64,000 nucleotides of DNA, from the NCBI RefSeq assembly GCF_002904295.1, contig NZ_PPHG01000026.1, positions 172,736 through 236,735 on the forward strand. Reading direction: 5' to 3'. A program made the position numbers and the translations under genes. Of this stretch, positions 16,649 through 28,943 are shown one piece after another (position 1 is the stretch's first letter; each line of letters starts with the position of its first letter). The DNA is from Amycolatopsis sp. CA-128772 (GTDB lineage Bacteria > Actinomycetota > Actinomycetes > Mycobacteriales > Pseudonocardiaceae). The notes under the pieces were generated by a model. That model did no database searches. It was given only the letters and a program-made list of their open reading frames with translations, and was not told the DNA's origin.

Positions 16649-17095
16649 ATGACTACCGAAACGCTGCGGGAGAACCCGCCCAGCACGATCATCGCCGCCT
16701 TCTTCGGCTTCCTGGTGTCCACCGTGTCCGCCATCGCCGGCGGGCTGCTCGTCCTGGGTGCGCGCGACGAAATCGCCGCGACCCTGCGCCGGGCGAACCC
16801 CGCGCTGACGCCGGAGCAGCTCGACCGGCTCACCCTGCTCGCGCAGGCCGTGCCGGTCGCCATCGCCGTGGTCGTCGCGCTGGTCTACCTCTGGCTGTCG
16901 TTCAAGCTCAAGGCCGGCCGCAACTGGGCCCGCGTCACGCTGACCGTCTTCACCCTGCTGCAGGCCGCCTCGCTGCTCGCCACCGAACCCTCGTGGGCGG
17001 GCTACCTGAGCTGCGGGGTGGCCGTCGTCGCGACCGTGCTCAGCTACCTGTCTCCGTCCAGCCGCTACTTCGCCCGGGCTCGGCGCGCGGGCTGA
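16649..17095 (+). CDS. small membrane protein of unknown function
   Basis: Protein of 148 residues with four hydrophobic segments (roughly residues 12-35, 64-84, 92-108 and 113-133) and a basic C-terminus. I do not recognise the family. The ATG at 16649 is preceded by a -10-like TAACTT (16636-16641) that puts the transcript start next to the start codon, so the message may be leaderless; no ribosome-binding site is evident. It lies just upstream of the two-component genes but with its own promoter and a 16-bp gap. Confidence 0.75.
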   Translation: MTTETLRENPPSTIIAAFFGFLVSTVSAIAGGLLVLGARDEIAATLRRANPALTPEQLDRLTLLAQAVPVAIAVVVALVYLWLSFKLKAGRNWARVTLTVFTLLQAASLLATEPSWAGYLSCGVAVVATVLSYLSPSSRYFARARRAG

Positions 17096-17111
17096 TCCGG
17101 GACGCGGGATC

Positions 17112-18305
17112 ATGACGGCCATGCGCAGAGCGGGGGTCCGGCGCGGCACGCTCGGCGCCGAGCTCGCGGTGCTGGCCGCGGCGATCGTCGCCGACGTGGT
17201 GCTGGTGCTGAACGCGCCCGGCGGCGGTGGTGGCTGGGCCGCGCCGCTGACCGGGGTCCTGGCGTCCACCGGGACGGCAATCCCGGTGCTCGCCGTGCTG
17301 CGGCGGCGCTTCCTGCGCCACGTCGGCGTGCTGGGGAGCGTCGTCGCCGCGCTGTCGGCGATCGGCACGGTCGTGGCGGTCACCGCGCACCCGCAGCCCC
17401 CGCCGCCGATCGCCGAGATCGTGGCCGCCGGGCTGCTCACGGCTTCGGCCGGCCGCAAGCTCGAGCCGAAGCACGCGGCCGCGCTGGCGCCGGCCCTCGG
17501 CGTGGTGATGATCGCCGCGCCCCTGCTCCGCTACGGCGCCGGCGAGCCGGAGACGCTGCTGGCGGTGGCCGCCGCGGCGTACTGGGGTGCCTGCCTCGGG
17601 GTCGGGCTGATCCTGCGCGCGGCGGACGGCAGGCAGCGCGACGCGCTGGACCGGGTCCGCAGCCAGGAACGCCTGCAGCTGGCCAGGGAACTGCACGACC
17701 TGGTGTCCCACCACGTCAGCGGGATCGTCGTCCGCGTGCAGGCCGCCCGGGCGATCGCCGAAGCGAACGCCGACGTCGGCGGGCACGCGGCGGTCTACCG
17801 CGAGATCGAGGAAGCCGGCGGTGCGGCTTTGGCCGCTGCGCGCCGGCTGGTCGGGATGCTGCGGAACACCCGGGACGTGCCCCCGTTGTCCGGTGCCGTG
17901 CTCGGGGACGCGGTGCGCGCGGCCGCCGGGTCCGCCGCCCGGGTGGCCGTCGCCGAGGAACTGGACCAGCTGCCGGTGCCGTCCCAGGTGGCCACCACCG
18001 TCCACCGCGTCGTGACCGAAGCGCTGACCAACGCCCGCCGGCACGCGCCGGCCGCGACCGAGGTGGTCGTCTCCGTCCGCGTCGAGGCCGACGACCTCGT
18101 GCTCGAGGTGGGCAACGACGGCGTTCCCGCGGCCTCCCGTGCCGCACCCGGCGGGTTCGGGATCATCGGCATGACCGAGCGGCTGGCCATGCTCGGCGGC
18201 AGCCTGACCGCGGGGCCGGAACCCGGGGCGCGCTGGACCGTCACGGCGCGGATCCCGCTCGGCGGCGAGGACGCGCCCTTCGACGCCTTGCCGAGGGGGC
18301 TCTGA
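17112..18305 (+). CDS. two-component sensor histidine kinase, NarL-type (HisKA_3)
   Basis: Membrane sensor kinase of 397 residues. The first about 170 residues contain five to six hydrophobic segments. The dimerisation/phosphoacceptor helix is RLQLARELHDLVSHHVSGIVVRVQAARA, with the phosphorylated His in ELHD, followed by an HATPase domain (VVTEALTNARRHAP, GGFGIIGMTERLAMLGG). A nearby ATG nine bases downstream is an alternative start. The stop overlaps the response-regulator ATG, so the pair is co-translated. The signal is unknown. Confidence 0.92.
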   Translation: MTAMRRAGVRRGTLGAELAVLAAAIVADVVLVLNAPGGGGGWAAPLTGVLASTGTAIPVLAVLRRRFLRHVGVLGSVVAALSAIGTVVAVTAHPQPPPPIAEIVAAGLLTASAGRKLEPKHAAALAPALGVVMIAAPLLRYGAGEPETLLAVAAAAYWGACLGVGLILRAADGRQRDALDRVRSQERLQLARELHDLVSHHVSGIVVRVQAARAIAEANADVGGHAAVYREIEEAGGAALAAARRLVGMLRNTRDVPPLSGAVLGDAVRAAAGSAARVAVAEELDQLPVPSQVATTVHRVVTEALTNARRHAPAATEVVVSVRVEADDLVLEVGNDGVPAASRAAPGGFGIIGMTERLAMLGGSLTAGPEPGARWTVTARIPLGGEDAPFDALPRGL

Positions 18306-18955
18306 TGACCATCCGGGTGCTCGTCGCCGACGACCAGGTGCTGGTGCGCACCGGGTTCCGGCTGGTGCTGGACGCCGCGCCGGACATCGAAGTGATCGCC
18401 GAAGCCGCCGACGGGGAGGCCGCGGTCCGGCTGGCGCGGCAGCTGCGGCCGGACGTCACGCTGATGGACATCCGGATGCCCGAAGTGGACGGTCTGCGGG
18501 CCACCGAGCTGCTGGCCGGCCCGGCCGTCGCGCACCCCCTGCGCGTGGTCGTGGTGACGACCTACGACGCGGACGAGAACGTCTACGCCGCCCTGCTCGG
18601 CGGGGCCAGCGGGTTCCTGCTCAAGGACGCCGGTCCGCGGCTGCTGGTGGACGCGGTCCGGGCGGCGGCCGGCGGGGAGGCGATGGTGTCGCCGTCGGTG
18701 ACCGTGCGCCTGCTCGCCCGGTTCACCGAAAAGGCGCGGCAGCGCGCGCAGGGGACACCGGGCCTGCTCACCGAGCGCGAGTCCGACGTGGTGCTCGCGG
18801 TCGCCCGCGGGCGGACCAACACGGAGATCGCCGACGACCTCCGCGTCTCCCTTTCGACGGTCAAGACGCACCTGGCGAGCGTGCAGCGCAAGCTCGAACT
18901 CCGGAACCGCACGGAAATCGCCGTCTGGGCGTGGCAGCGGGGGTTGCTGGGATGA
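18305..18955 (+). CDS. two-component response regulator, NarL/LuxR family
   Basis: Response regulator of 216 residues. The receiver domain (residues 1-120) has the acidic pair in VADDQ, the phosphoacceptor Asp in VTLMDIRMPE, a Thr in VVVTTYD and the Lys in FLLKDAG. The output domain has the LuxR helix-turn-helix LTERESDVVLAVARGRTNTEIADDLRVSLSTVKTHLASVQRKL. It is partner to the kinase at 17112 and translationally coupled to the RDD protein downstream (ATGA overlap at 18952). Confidence 0.94.
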   Translation: MTIRVLVADDQVLVRTGFRLVLDAAPDIEVIAEAADGEAAVRLARQLRPDVTLMDIRMPEVDGLRATELLAGPAVAHPLRVVVVTTYDADENVYAALLGGASGFLLKDAGPRLLVDAVRAAAGGEAMVSPSVTVRLLARFTEKARQRAQGTPGLLTERESDVVLAVARGRTNTEIADDLRVSLSTVKTHLASVQRKLELRNRTEIAVWAWQRGLLG

Positions 18956-19431
18956 CGTTGACGGGTGGGCAAGGCTCGCTGCGGATGGCGGGACGCCGGG
19001 TGGTGCAGGCGGCGCTGGACCAGGCGCTCGCCACCGGCGTGGGGGTGTTCGCCGCGCTCGCCGCCGGCCTCGTCGTCATTCCCTTGCTGCAGTGGGGGTG
19101 GGTGCCGCCGAAGGCGATCCTGTGGGCCCCGGCGATCACGTTCTTCGCGGTCAGCTACGCCTGTGACGCGGTGATCCAGATCTGGATCCCGGTGCGCCGG
19201 GGCGGGGTCACGCCGGGCATGCTGGTCATGGGGCTGCGCGTGGAAACCCTGCGCGGCGGGCCGCCGAAGGTGCGCGCCTACGTCCTGCGGTGGCTCCTGT
19301 GCACGGTCGACGGGCTGTTGTTCGGGCTGGTGGCCGTCGTCAGCATCGTGGTGACCCGGCGCCGGCAGCGGATCGGCGACCTGGTGGCGCGGACCCTCGT
19401 GGTGCGGGCCGGTCCTCGTACTTTCGGTTGA
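18952..19431 (+). CDS. RDD-family membrane protein
   Basis: Membrane protein of 159 residues with the RDD-family layout: a basic N-terminal stretch RRVVQAALDQ, two hydrophobic segments, the conserved cytosolic GGVTPGMLVMGLRV loop, and a third segment ending in RRRQRIGDLVARTLVV. It overlaps the response-regulator stop, so it belongs to the same unit; kinase, regulator and RDD may sense or answer a membrane condition. RDD proteins have been linked to ion transport, but the role here is open. Confidence 0.85.
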   Translation: MTLTGGQGSLRMAGRRVVQAALDQALATGVGVFAALAAGLVVIPLLQWGWVPPKAILWAPAITFFAVSYACDAVIQIWIPVRRGGVTPGMLVMGLRVETLRGGPPKVRAYVLRWLLCTVDGLLFGLVAVVSIVVTRRRQRIGDLVARTLVVRAGPRTFG

Positions 19432-19453
19432 TCCCGGCGCCGGGAATGCGCGC

Positions 19454-19478
19454 CATACTCCGGGTGATCATTCACCCG
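19454..19478 (+). promoter_or_regulatory. putative promoter with inverted-repeat operator
   Basis: A -10-like CATACT (19454-19459) is followed by the inverted repeat CGGGTGA-TCAT-TCACCCG (19461-19478), which would cover the transcription start of the peptidase gene. A TTGATC at 19428 is a weak -35 with a long spacer. Confidence 0.45.
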
Positions 19479-19493
19479 GAGGAGGGGTATCCC

Positions 19494-21191
19494 GTGAAAA
19501 AGAAGACAGTGAGCCGGTTCCTGGCCACCGCCGTGCTGCTCGCGGTGCCGGCCGTTCCCGCGGGAACGGCCGCCGCGGCCACCCCGGACCGCTACACCGG
19601 CCAGCAGGTGGCCTGGGGAGCGTGCCCGTTTCCCGTTGCCGCCGGGGCGAAGCCGGCCGAATGCGCGGTGATCACCGTGCCGCGGGACTGGGCGGACCCG
19701 GATTCCGGGGTGGACCTGAGCGTGTCCATCAGCCGCGTCGCGGCGACGGGCGAACGTCTCGGTGCGCTCCTGGTCAACCCCGGTGGTCCCGGCGGGCAGG
19801 GCAGCTCGCTCGCGGGTGCGCTGGCGGGCCTCGAACCGAGCGTGAACGAGCGGTACGACTTCATCGGCATGGACCCCCGCGGCACCGGGCACGAAGGGAC
19901 CGCGGACGCCGGGTTCGTCTGCCAGGTACCGGCGGGACGGCTGCCGCAGGGGCCGCTCGACGCGCGTGACCGCTCGGCGGCAAGCATCGCCGAACACCGG
20001 AAGACGCCGCGGGCGGTCGCGGAGGCGTGCCAGAGCGACGCGGTCGCGCCGTTCGTCACGACGTGGCAGACCGCGCACGACATGGACCTGATCCGGACCC
20101 TGCTCGGCGACGAAAAGCTCAACTACCTCGGTTATTCCTACGGCACCTGGCTCGGCGCCAAGTACGCGTCGGTGTTCCCCGGGCACGCCGGCAAGGTGGT
20201 GCTCGACTCCAGCGTCGACTTCGAAGGCCGGCTCCAGGCCGCCTTCGAGGCGTTCCCGAAGATCGGCCAGCGCCAGACCGACGAGGTCTTCGTGCCGTGG
20301 CTGGCCCGGCAGTTCCCCGGCCAGCTGGGCGCTTCGCCGGCCGAGGTGAAGCAGAAGATCGAGCGGCTGCGCGGGTTCTACGCCGGGCTCGGCGTCGCAC
20401 CGGACCAGTTCGACGCCCTGTTCGTCGGCAACGGCAACGAGATCCGCTGGATCCTGGTGGCCGTCGCGCTCGTCGCCGGCGCGGGTGAGCTGGACGGCAA
20501 GCCGGTGCAGCCCCCGGCGTCGCTCGCCGGACAGCTGGACACGTGGTCGACTGCGGTGTTCGGCAAGCGGCTGGGCCAGCTGACCGGCGCCGACGTCGCC
20601 GCCGGACTGGCCGCCGCCGAACCCGACTACCGCAAGGTTTCCGGGACGCGTTACGCGGTGGCGTGCGGCGACCAGCCGGCCCGGACCGCCGACTGGTACA
20701 AGCGGTTGTCCGACCGGCAGGGCCCGCAGTACCCGATCTTCGGCTGGGCCTACGGTCTGACCGAGCCGTGCGGGTTCTGGTCCGACCTTCCCCGGCAGCC
20801 CCTGGCCGGGCTCCCGCCCGAGGTCGCCGGGAACGTGCTGGTGGTCCAAGGCGAGTTCGACCCGCAAACCGGTTACGAGCAAGCACGTTCGGCGGTCCGC
20901 GCGGCCGGGGTCCCGCTGGTTTCGGTCGACGACGCGGCGTTCCACGGCCAGTACGCCCTGGGCGGCAATCCGTGCGTCGACGGCATGGTCAACGTCTTCC
21001 TGGTCGCGAATTCCCGGCCGGGATCAGTGACCTGCCCGGGCGTCCCGCTGCCCGGCGAGGACCGCGTCTTCCCGGTGGCCGGCCCGGTCACCGGCAGCCA
21101 CGCGGCGACGGTCGGTGCCGCCGACACCCGTGACCCGGCGTTGCGCACCGCCGTGCGGCGCACCATCGGTGAGCTCAACGACGGGCGTTGA
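19494..21191 (+). CDS. secreted alpha/beta-hydrolase peptidase, SlpD/SlpE (tripeptidyl aminopeptidase) type
   Basis: Secreted serine hydrolase of 565 residues. The signal peptide is VKKKTVSRFLATAVLLAVPAVPAGTAAAA. Family features are WGACP near the mature N-terminus, LLVNPGGPGGQG, FIGMDPRGTGHE, the nucleophile elbow GYSYGTWLG (Ser), the Asp in VVQGEFDPQTGYEQAR and the His in AAFHGQYALGGNPCVDG. The C-terminal Cys-containing tail is typical of Streptomyces SlpD/E and related mycelium-associated peptidases. The GTG start is fixed by a GGAGGAGGGG ribosome-binding site and the signal peptide. Confidence 0.9.
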   Translation: MKKKTVSRFLATAVLLAVPAVPAGTAAAATPDRYTGQQVAWGACPFPVAAGAKPAECAVITVPRDWADPDSGVDLSVSISRVAATGERLGALLVNPGGPGGQGSSLAGALAGLEPSVNERYDFIGMDPRGTGHEGTADAGFVCQVPAGRLPQGPLDARDRSAASIAEHRKTPRAVAEACQSDAVAPFVTTWQTAHDMDLIRTLLGDEKLNYLGYSYGTWLGAKYASVFPGHAGKVVLDSSVDFEGRLQAAFEAFPKIGQRQTDEVFVPWLARQFPGQLGASPAEVKQKIERLRGFYAGLGVAPDQFDALFVGNGNEIRWILVAVALVAGAGELDGKPVQPPASLAGQLDTWSTAVFGKRLGQLTGADVAAGLAAAEPDYRKVSGTRYAVACGDQPARTADWYKRLSDRQGPQYPIFGWAYGLTEPCGFWSDLPRQPLAGLPPEVAGNVLVVQGEFDPQTGYEQARSAVRAAGVPLVSVDDAAFHGQYALGGNPCVDGMVNVFLVANSRPGSVTCPGVPLPGEDRVFPVAGPVTGSHAATVGAADTRDPALRTAVRRTIGELNDGR

Positions 21192-21201
21192 CGCCGCGGC
21201 G

Positions 21202-22494
21202 CTACCGGGTGAGGGTGCTTTCCGCCTCCTGCCACAACTGCAGCAGCCGGTCGAGTTCCCCTTGGTCGAACGCGCCCGCGGCGCCCACCAGCAGCAGTTC
21301 CGTCCGGGACGGGTGGTCCGTGACGTGGATGCGCAGCTCGTTGGCGGCTTGGGTGCGTTCGATCTCCATCGGCTTCACCTCCAGGCCGTCGAGGGCCCAG
21401 CCGCGGCCCGGATCCTCCGTCGAATGGATGAGGACGACCTGGTACAGCGGGTTGCGGTACCGCTTCCCGGCGCGTTTCGCCGCCGCGTGGGTGACCAGGG
21501 AGGAGATGGGGTAGTCGCGGCGGCGGAAGGTTTCGCGCATCAGCGAACGACATTCGCGGAGGGTCTGGGCCAGGCCCGCCGCCCGCGGCGAGCGGGAACG
21601 CAGCAGCGCCAGGTTCTGGTAGTAGCCCACGGCGTGGAAGTCCTCCGCTCGCTCGCGGGTGTCGATCGGGGCCACCAGGCTCACGTCGTCGGTGCGGGCG
21701 AACCGCTTGAGCGCCCACATCACCGCCGTCATGTGCAGGACGAACCGCGTGCAGCGCAGCCGGCGGGCCGTTTCGTCCAGCCGGCCGGCCGTGGCCGGGG
21801 CCAGGGGCTGGGCGGCGGTCAGCGGCCGGAACGCCTCCGGGTCGCCGTCCGGGGGCGGGCTGGCGAGGAACCGGGGCGGCAGCGGCGTGAGCAGGTCGCG
21901 CAGGTCCGGCGTCTCCTCGACGCTCGGGAACGCGCTGCGGACCGCGGCCGGGTCGTAGGGGTGCACCTCGTCCAGGTCTCCGGGCCGTTGCGCGTACAGC
22001 GCGGCCAGTTCGCCCTGCAGGATGACCCGTGAGCGCTCGTCGATGGCGACGTGGTCGACCGCGAAGAGCAGGCTGTGCAACTGCTCGCCGTGCGGGATCA
22101 GGGTCGCCTGGAGGATCGAGTGCCGATTCGGCGCGAGGAAATTCCGGGAAAGATCTTCGAACGAGCGCGCGGCGTGTTCATGGATGGCCCGTTCGTCGGA
22201 AAGACCGGTGCACCGCTCCATGCGGAACACGTCCGGGCCTTCGTTTTCGTGCACGATGGCGAGCACTTCTTCGTCGTCGAGCAGCGCGTAGTTCGTCCGC
22301 AGGATCGGATGCCTGCGGACCAGTTCGGTGAGGGCGCGGCGAAGGCGGCCGACGTCCAGCGGGCCGCGCAGCAAGAGGTGCACGGCCACGATTTGCGACG
22401 GCACGCCACCGGGCGCGTGGCGCATCTTGATCAACCGGCGTTGCGGTGGTGTCGCCTGGTAAACGGTGGCGCACGACGGTAATTCTGCCGCCAT
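21202..22494 (-). CDS. stand-alone NRPS condensation-domain protein
   Basis: Single condensation-type acyltransferase domain of 430 residues, the full size of one C domain. The active-site motif, normally HHxxxDG, reads VDHVAIDE: the first His is Asp and the final Gly is Glu, but the second (catalytic) His and the Asp are kept, so activity is possible. Other C-domain landmarks are TPPQRRLIKMR (core C1), LRTNY, the DTRERAEDFHAVGYYQNLALLRS region (C5-like) and DYPISSLVTHAAAKR. It points away from the main cluster across a 580-bp gap and is probably co-regulated with it. Role: amide or ester bond formation with carrier-bound substrates, or product release. Confidence 0.85.
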   Translation of the reverse strand: MAAELPSCATVYQATPPQRRLIKMRHAPGGVPSQIVAVHLLLRGPLDVGRLRRALTELVRRHPILRTNYALLDDEEVLAIVHENEGPDVFRMERCTGLSDERAIHEHAARSFEDLSRNFLAPNRHSILQATLIPHGEQLHSLLFAVDHVAIDERSRVILQGELAALYAQRPGDLDEVHPYDPAAVRSAFPSVEETPDLRDLLTPLPPRFLASPPPDGDPEAFRPLTAAQPLAPATAGRLDETARRLRCTRFVLHMTAVMWALKRFARTDDVSLVAPIDTRERAEDFHAVGYYQNLALLRSRSPRAAGLAQTLRECRSLMRETFRRRDYPISSLVTHAAAKRAGKRYRNPLYQVVLIHSTEDPGRGWALDGLEVKPMEIERTQAANELRIHVTDHPSRTELLLVGAAGAFDQGELDRLLQLWQEAESTLTR

Positions 22495-23078
22495 TTCTGA
22501 TCACTCCATCCAGCGGGCAATACGCAAAGTGATGATCCCCAGGGCCCCCTGTCTCGGCAGCTTAGCAGCCATGTCGGTGAGCCGCTCACCAACTGGCAAT
22601 GAAGTTGGTTGCTGGGCGAAATGGCGGCATGGGTGCATTGGTGCGGTGTCGCGGTTGTGGGCCGTGGTGTCCGTTTACCGGCTCTTCCGGGCGCTGGTCG
22701 GTGGAACACAAAGCCGCCATCCGGCCCTTTCGGTGGCGCATAATCGCCGGTATTAACACCGTTGATCGACTTTTCCGCGACGAATACCGGGTGAAACTGT
22801 CCGTGTTCGCCGGCGCCGTGATCGGCGCGTGATATTGGCTCCTTCGGGGGGTGTGCTCCGGTGTGCATGTTCCCGCGTGTGACGAACATGCCTGCCGTTC
22901 GAGTGGGTTACCGCACCAGCGGTGGTTTTTGCCGGTGGTCGGCGGTAAGAATCGATGAGGTACGCCGGGATCGGCACTGATCGGGGGGTCCGATCGCGTA
23001 TCCGGTTCCCATTCGGCTCGGTACCCACGAAATCTTGAGGATCAATGTCTCCTGTCATCCTGCTCGCAGGGCCCCGCC
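22495..23078. promoter_or_regulatory. 584-bp divergent regulatory gap of the NRPS cluster
   Basis: No convincing gene is present; base composition is visibly less GC-rich than in the flanking genes. Two inverted repeats lie close together near the C-domain gene: GGTGAGC-C-GCTCACC at 22576-22590, and ACCAACT...AGTTGGT at 22588-22594 and 22603-22609. They are operator candidates for the divergent units. No pathway regulator gene is found in the cluster, so the controlling protein is probably encoded elsewhere. I could not fix the promoters. Confidence 0.55.
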
Positions 23079-26053
<2,975 letters not shown>

Positions 26054-26057
<4 letters not shown>

Positions 26058-27589
26058 CCGCATTCGTGATCGAGCCCGACGACCGGTGGACCCTCGCCGA
26101 TCTGCTGGCCGCTTCCGCCCCGGGCGCCGAAGTCCGGCTTTCCGAGCAGACCCGGCGGGCGATCACCCGCACGTCGGACTGGGTGGAGTCGCTCGCGGCC
26201 GGCCCCGACCTGGTGTACGGGGTGAACACCGGCTTCGGCGCACTCGCCGACGTCCGGGTCCGCGCCGGTGACGAGCACGAGCTGCAGCTGCGGCACGTGC
26301 TTTCGCACGCCTGCGGCGTCGGCGGGCCGTCCCCGCAGGCGGTCGTGCGGATGATGCTGCTGGTCAAGCTGCTGACGTTCCGCTCGGGGCAGACCGGGGT
26401 GTCGCTGGCGGTGGCCGAGCGGCTCGCCGACATGCTCAACCACGGCGTGCACCCGGTCGTGCCGGAACGCGGCACCGTCGGGGCCAGCGGCGACCTCGCC
26501 CCGCTTTCGCACCTCGCGCTGCCGCTGCTGGGCCGCGGCCGGGTCGAGTACCAGGGCCGGGTCCAGGACGCGGCGGACGTGCTGCGCCGCCTGGGCTGGC
26601 CGCCGGTGCGGCTGACCGCGAAGGACGGCTTGGCGCTGACCAACGGGACGCAGTACATCGCCTCGGTGGCCCTGGTGGAGCTGGGCCGGATCGTCGCGCT
26701 CGCCGAGACCGCGGACCTGGTGGCGGCGATGAGCCTGCAGGCGTTCAGCTGCGCCGAGCGGTTCTTCGACGAGCGCTACCACCGCCGTTCCGGCAACCGC
26801 TGGCGCGGCGCGGTGGCCGGTGCGCTGCGTGGGCACACCCGCGGCAGCAACCACGCGAAGCTGCCCAGCGCGGTCCCGTCGATGCAGGACCCGTACTCGT
26901 TCCGGTGCATCCCGCAGGTGCACGGCGCGGCCCGCGAGCACATCGACAACGCGGCCACGTCCATCCTCAACGAGGTCGACACGGTCGCGGACAACCCGCT
27001 GTTCTTCCCCGACGACGAGATCGCGCTGTTCGGCGGGAACCTGCACGGCGAGTCGGTGGCCATGTCGGCCGACCTGCTGGCGATCGCGGTGACCGAGCTG
27101 GGCTCGATCTCCGAGCGCCGCACCTACCAGCTGCTGTCCGGGCGGCGCGGCCTGCCGGACTTCCTCACCGCCGACCCGGGCGTGAACTCCGGGCTGATGA
27201 TCGTGCAGTACACCTCGGCGGCGCTGGTCAACGAGATGAAGACGCTGTGCCACCCGGCCAGCGTGGACACCATCCCGACCTGCCAGCTGCAGGAGGACCA
27301 CGTGAGCATGGGCGGCACGGCGGTGCTCAAGCTCCGCCAGATCGTCAGCGACTTCGAGACGGTGCTGGCGGTCGAGTGGCTTACCGCGTGCCAGGCGGTG
27401 GACCTGCGACCGGACCTGGTGCTCTCCGCGCACTGCCGGTCCCTGCACGAGACCTACCGCGGCCTGGTCGGGCGCCTGGACGAAGACCGGGTGCTCAGCG
27501 GCGACATCGAGCGCACGGCGGAGTTCCTGCGCGGCGTCGAGCTCCGCCCGAGCGGCGAGCGCGCACTGGTCGGACAGGGGGTCGGCTGA
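26054..27589 (+). CDS. MIO-type aromatic amino acid ammonia-lyase/aminomutase, HAL-like
   Basis: Enzyme of 511 residues in the histidine/phenylalanine/tyrosine ammonia-lyase superfamily. It forms the MIO cofactor from A144-S145-G146 (in VGASGDLAPLSH) and has the catalytic Tyr 55 in YGVNTGFG. Other signatures are LALTNGTQ, MQDPYSFRCIPQVHG, GGNLHGES and QEDHVSMG. The selectivity loop reads VLSHACGVG and the late Glu in QEDHV is kept; both resemble histidine ammonia-lyase, while the usual Phe of GNFH is Leu. It could make urocanate or, as a mutase, a beta-amino acid such as beta-His or beta-Tyr. It overlaps the synthetase gene at its start, and TGATG joins it to the carrier gene. Embedding in an NRPS operon argues for biosynthesis, not histidine catabolism. 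Confidence 0.9.
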
Positions 27590-27828
27590 TGCCCGGGACC
27601 ACGGTGCTCGCCGAAGTCGAGGACTGCTGGCGCGGGGTCGCGCCGGAGACCGGCCGGCTGCCCGGCGCGGACGACAACCTGTTCGAGCAGGACATCGACT
27701 CGTTCGTGTTCATCCAGTTCGTGCGCGAGCTGGGCGTCCGGTTCGGGGTCGAGCTGCCGCTGGTCGAGATCTTCCGGAACCCGACCTTCCGCACGGTGGC
27801 CGGCCACGTCGAGCGGGAGCAGGGGTAG
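27589..27828 (+). CDS. stand-alone peptidyl/acyl carrier protein
   Basis: Carrier protein of 79 residues with the four-helix pattern and phosphopantetheine-attachment Ser in EQDIDSFVFIQFVREL, followed by LPLVEIFRNPTFRTVAGHVE, which matches the helix III/IV region of carrier proteins. The ATG overlaps the lyase stop (TGATG). It may carry the product of a stand-alone A domain or the amino acid that the adjacent oxygenases act on; which partner loads it cannot be told from sequence. Confidence 0.88.
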   Translation: MPGTTVLAEVEDCWRGVAPETGRLPGADDNLFEQDIDSFVFIQFVRELGVRFGVELPLVEIFRNPTFRTVAGHVEREQG

Positions 27829-27830
27829 CC

Positions 27831-28943
27831 GTGTCCGACGTGGTCACCCGGGCGACCCGCGAGGAGTTCGGGCTCTGGTACGAGGAACAGGCGGGCACGC
27901 CGGTCCGGCGGCTGCTGTGCGCCTTCGCCGCCGCGCTCGCCACCCCGGCGCCGCCCGGCCGGGTCGCCGGGGCGCTCGCCCGGGTCGTGGACCGGTACCC
28001 GGAGTGCCGGACGGTGTTCGCCCCCGACGACGGCGGCACGCTCGTCCGGCGCCCCGGACCGGACCTCGCCCCGACCGTCTGCTTCGGACCGGAGTGGTCC
28101 GCGGCCGGAGCGGCCGCCGCGCTCGGCGGTGAGCCGATGTCGGCCGAAACCGGCCCGGTGCTGCGGCTCGGCGTGCTGACCGGCCCGGCGGGCGAGGTCC
28201 GGCAGGTGGTCGGCGTCGCGCACCACGTCGTGTGGGACGGCCGGTCGGAAGAGCTGTTCTGGGCGGCACTGGCCGGCGAGCTCGCGGAGCCGGGGCCCGA
28301 CGGGCCGTTGCGGCCGCCCCCGCCGGCGGCGCCGCAGGAGGCGGCGGACCCGCAGTGGCGGGCCGAGGTGGCCCCGGGGGTGTGGGACGCGGCCAAGTGG
28401 CAGGCCCGGGCCCACGGCGTCACCCCCTTCAGCTGGCTCGTCGGGCACTTCGCGGCCGCCACCGCGGACGCGGGGGAGGCGGCCGTCACGCCGTACATCG
28501 ACGTCGACCTGCGCGTGCTCGACCCGGCGTCGCGCGAGCGCGTCGGCTACTTCCAGACCCAGCGCGCGCTGGGCGTGGTCGGCCCCGGCACGTCCGGGCC
28601 CGACGCCGCCCGCGCGGTGCTGGCCGACGTCGGCGCCCTGGCCGCGCTCGTCCTGACCACCGGCCTGCCGCCCGAGCGGGAAACGGCCGGTCCCAGCTGC
28701 AAGTTCTACGTGCGCGACCAGCGGTCCGCGCCCGATCCGGCGCTGTCGCCGATCGACACCGCCCTGCCCGTCGCCCGCAACGACCTGGCCGCCGGCCTGA
28801 CCGCGGCGGGCGGGCGGGCCCACCTGACCGTCACCGCCCGGCGCGGAGCGCCCGGCCCGGCACCCGCCGGACTGGGCCGCGCCCTGCTGGCCGCGCTCGA
28901 CCGCGCCGCGCACGGCGGCCCGCGAGGAGATGAGGACGCATGA
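27831..28943 (+). CDS. condensation-domain protein, shortened
   Basis: Acyltransferase of 370 residues with an intact active-site motif GVAHHVVWDGRSEE (HHxxxDG). The N-lobe contains VDRYPECRTVF and the C-lobe YIDVDLRVLDPASRERVGYFQTQRALG, which corresponds to the C5 region. It is about 70 residues shorter than a standard C domain, mostly in the C-terminal lobe, so it may be specialised. The GTG start sits two bases after the carrier stop, which indicates a dedicated pairing with that carrier. The stop overlaps the oxygenase gene. Confidence 0.82.
   Translation: MSDVVTRATREEFGLWYEEQAGTPVRRLLCAFAAALATPAPPGRVAGALARVVDRYPECRTVFAPDDGGTLVRRPGPDLAPTVCFGPEWSAAGAAAALGGEPMSAETGPVLRLGVLTGPAGEVRQVVGVAHHVVWDGRSEELFWAALAGELAEPGPDGPLRPPPPAAPQEAADPQWRAEVAPGVWDAAKWQARAHGVTPFSWLVGHFAAATADAGEAAVTPYIDVDLRVLDPASRERVGYFQTQRALGVVGPGTSGPDAARAVLADVGALAALVLTTGLPPERETAGPSCKFYVRDQRSAPDPALSPIDTALPVARNDLAAGLTAAGGRAHLTVTARRGAPGPAPAGLGRALLAALDRAAHGGPRGDEDA

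Noticed and set aside
22599..22832. Possible 77-residue peptide with a CRGCGPWC motif in the NRPS regulatory gap
   Set aside because: No ribosome-binding site, no RiPP enzymes nearby, and the composition is unlike neighbouring genes; treated as non-coding.
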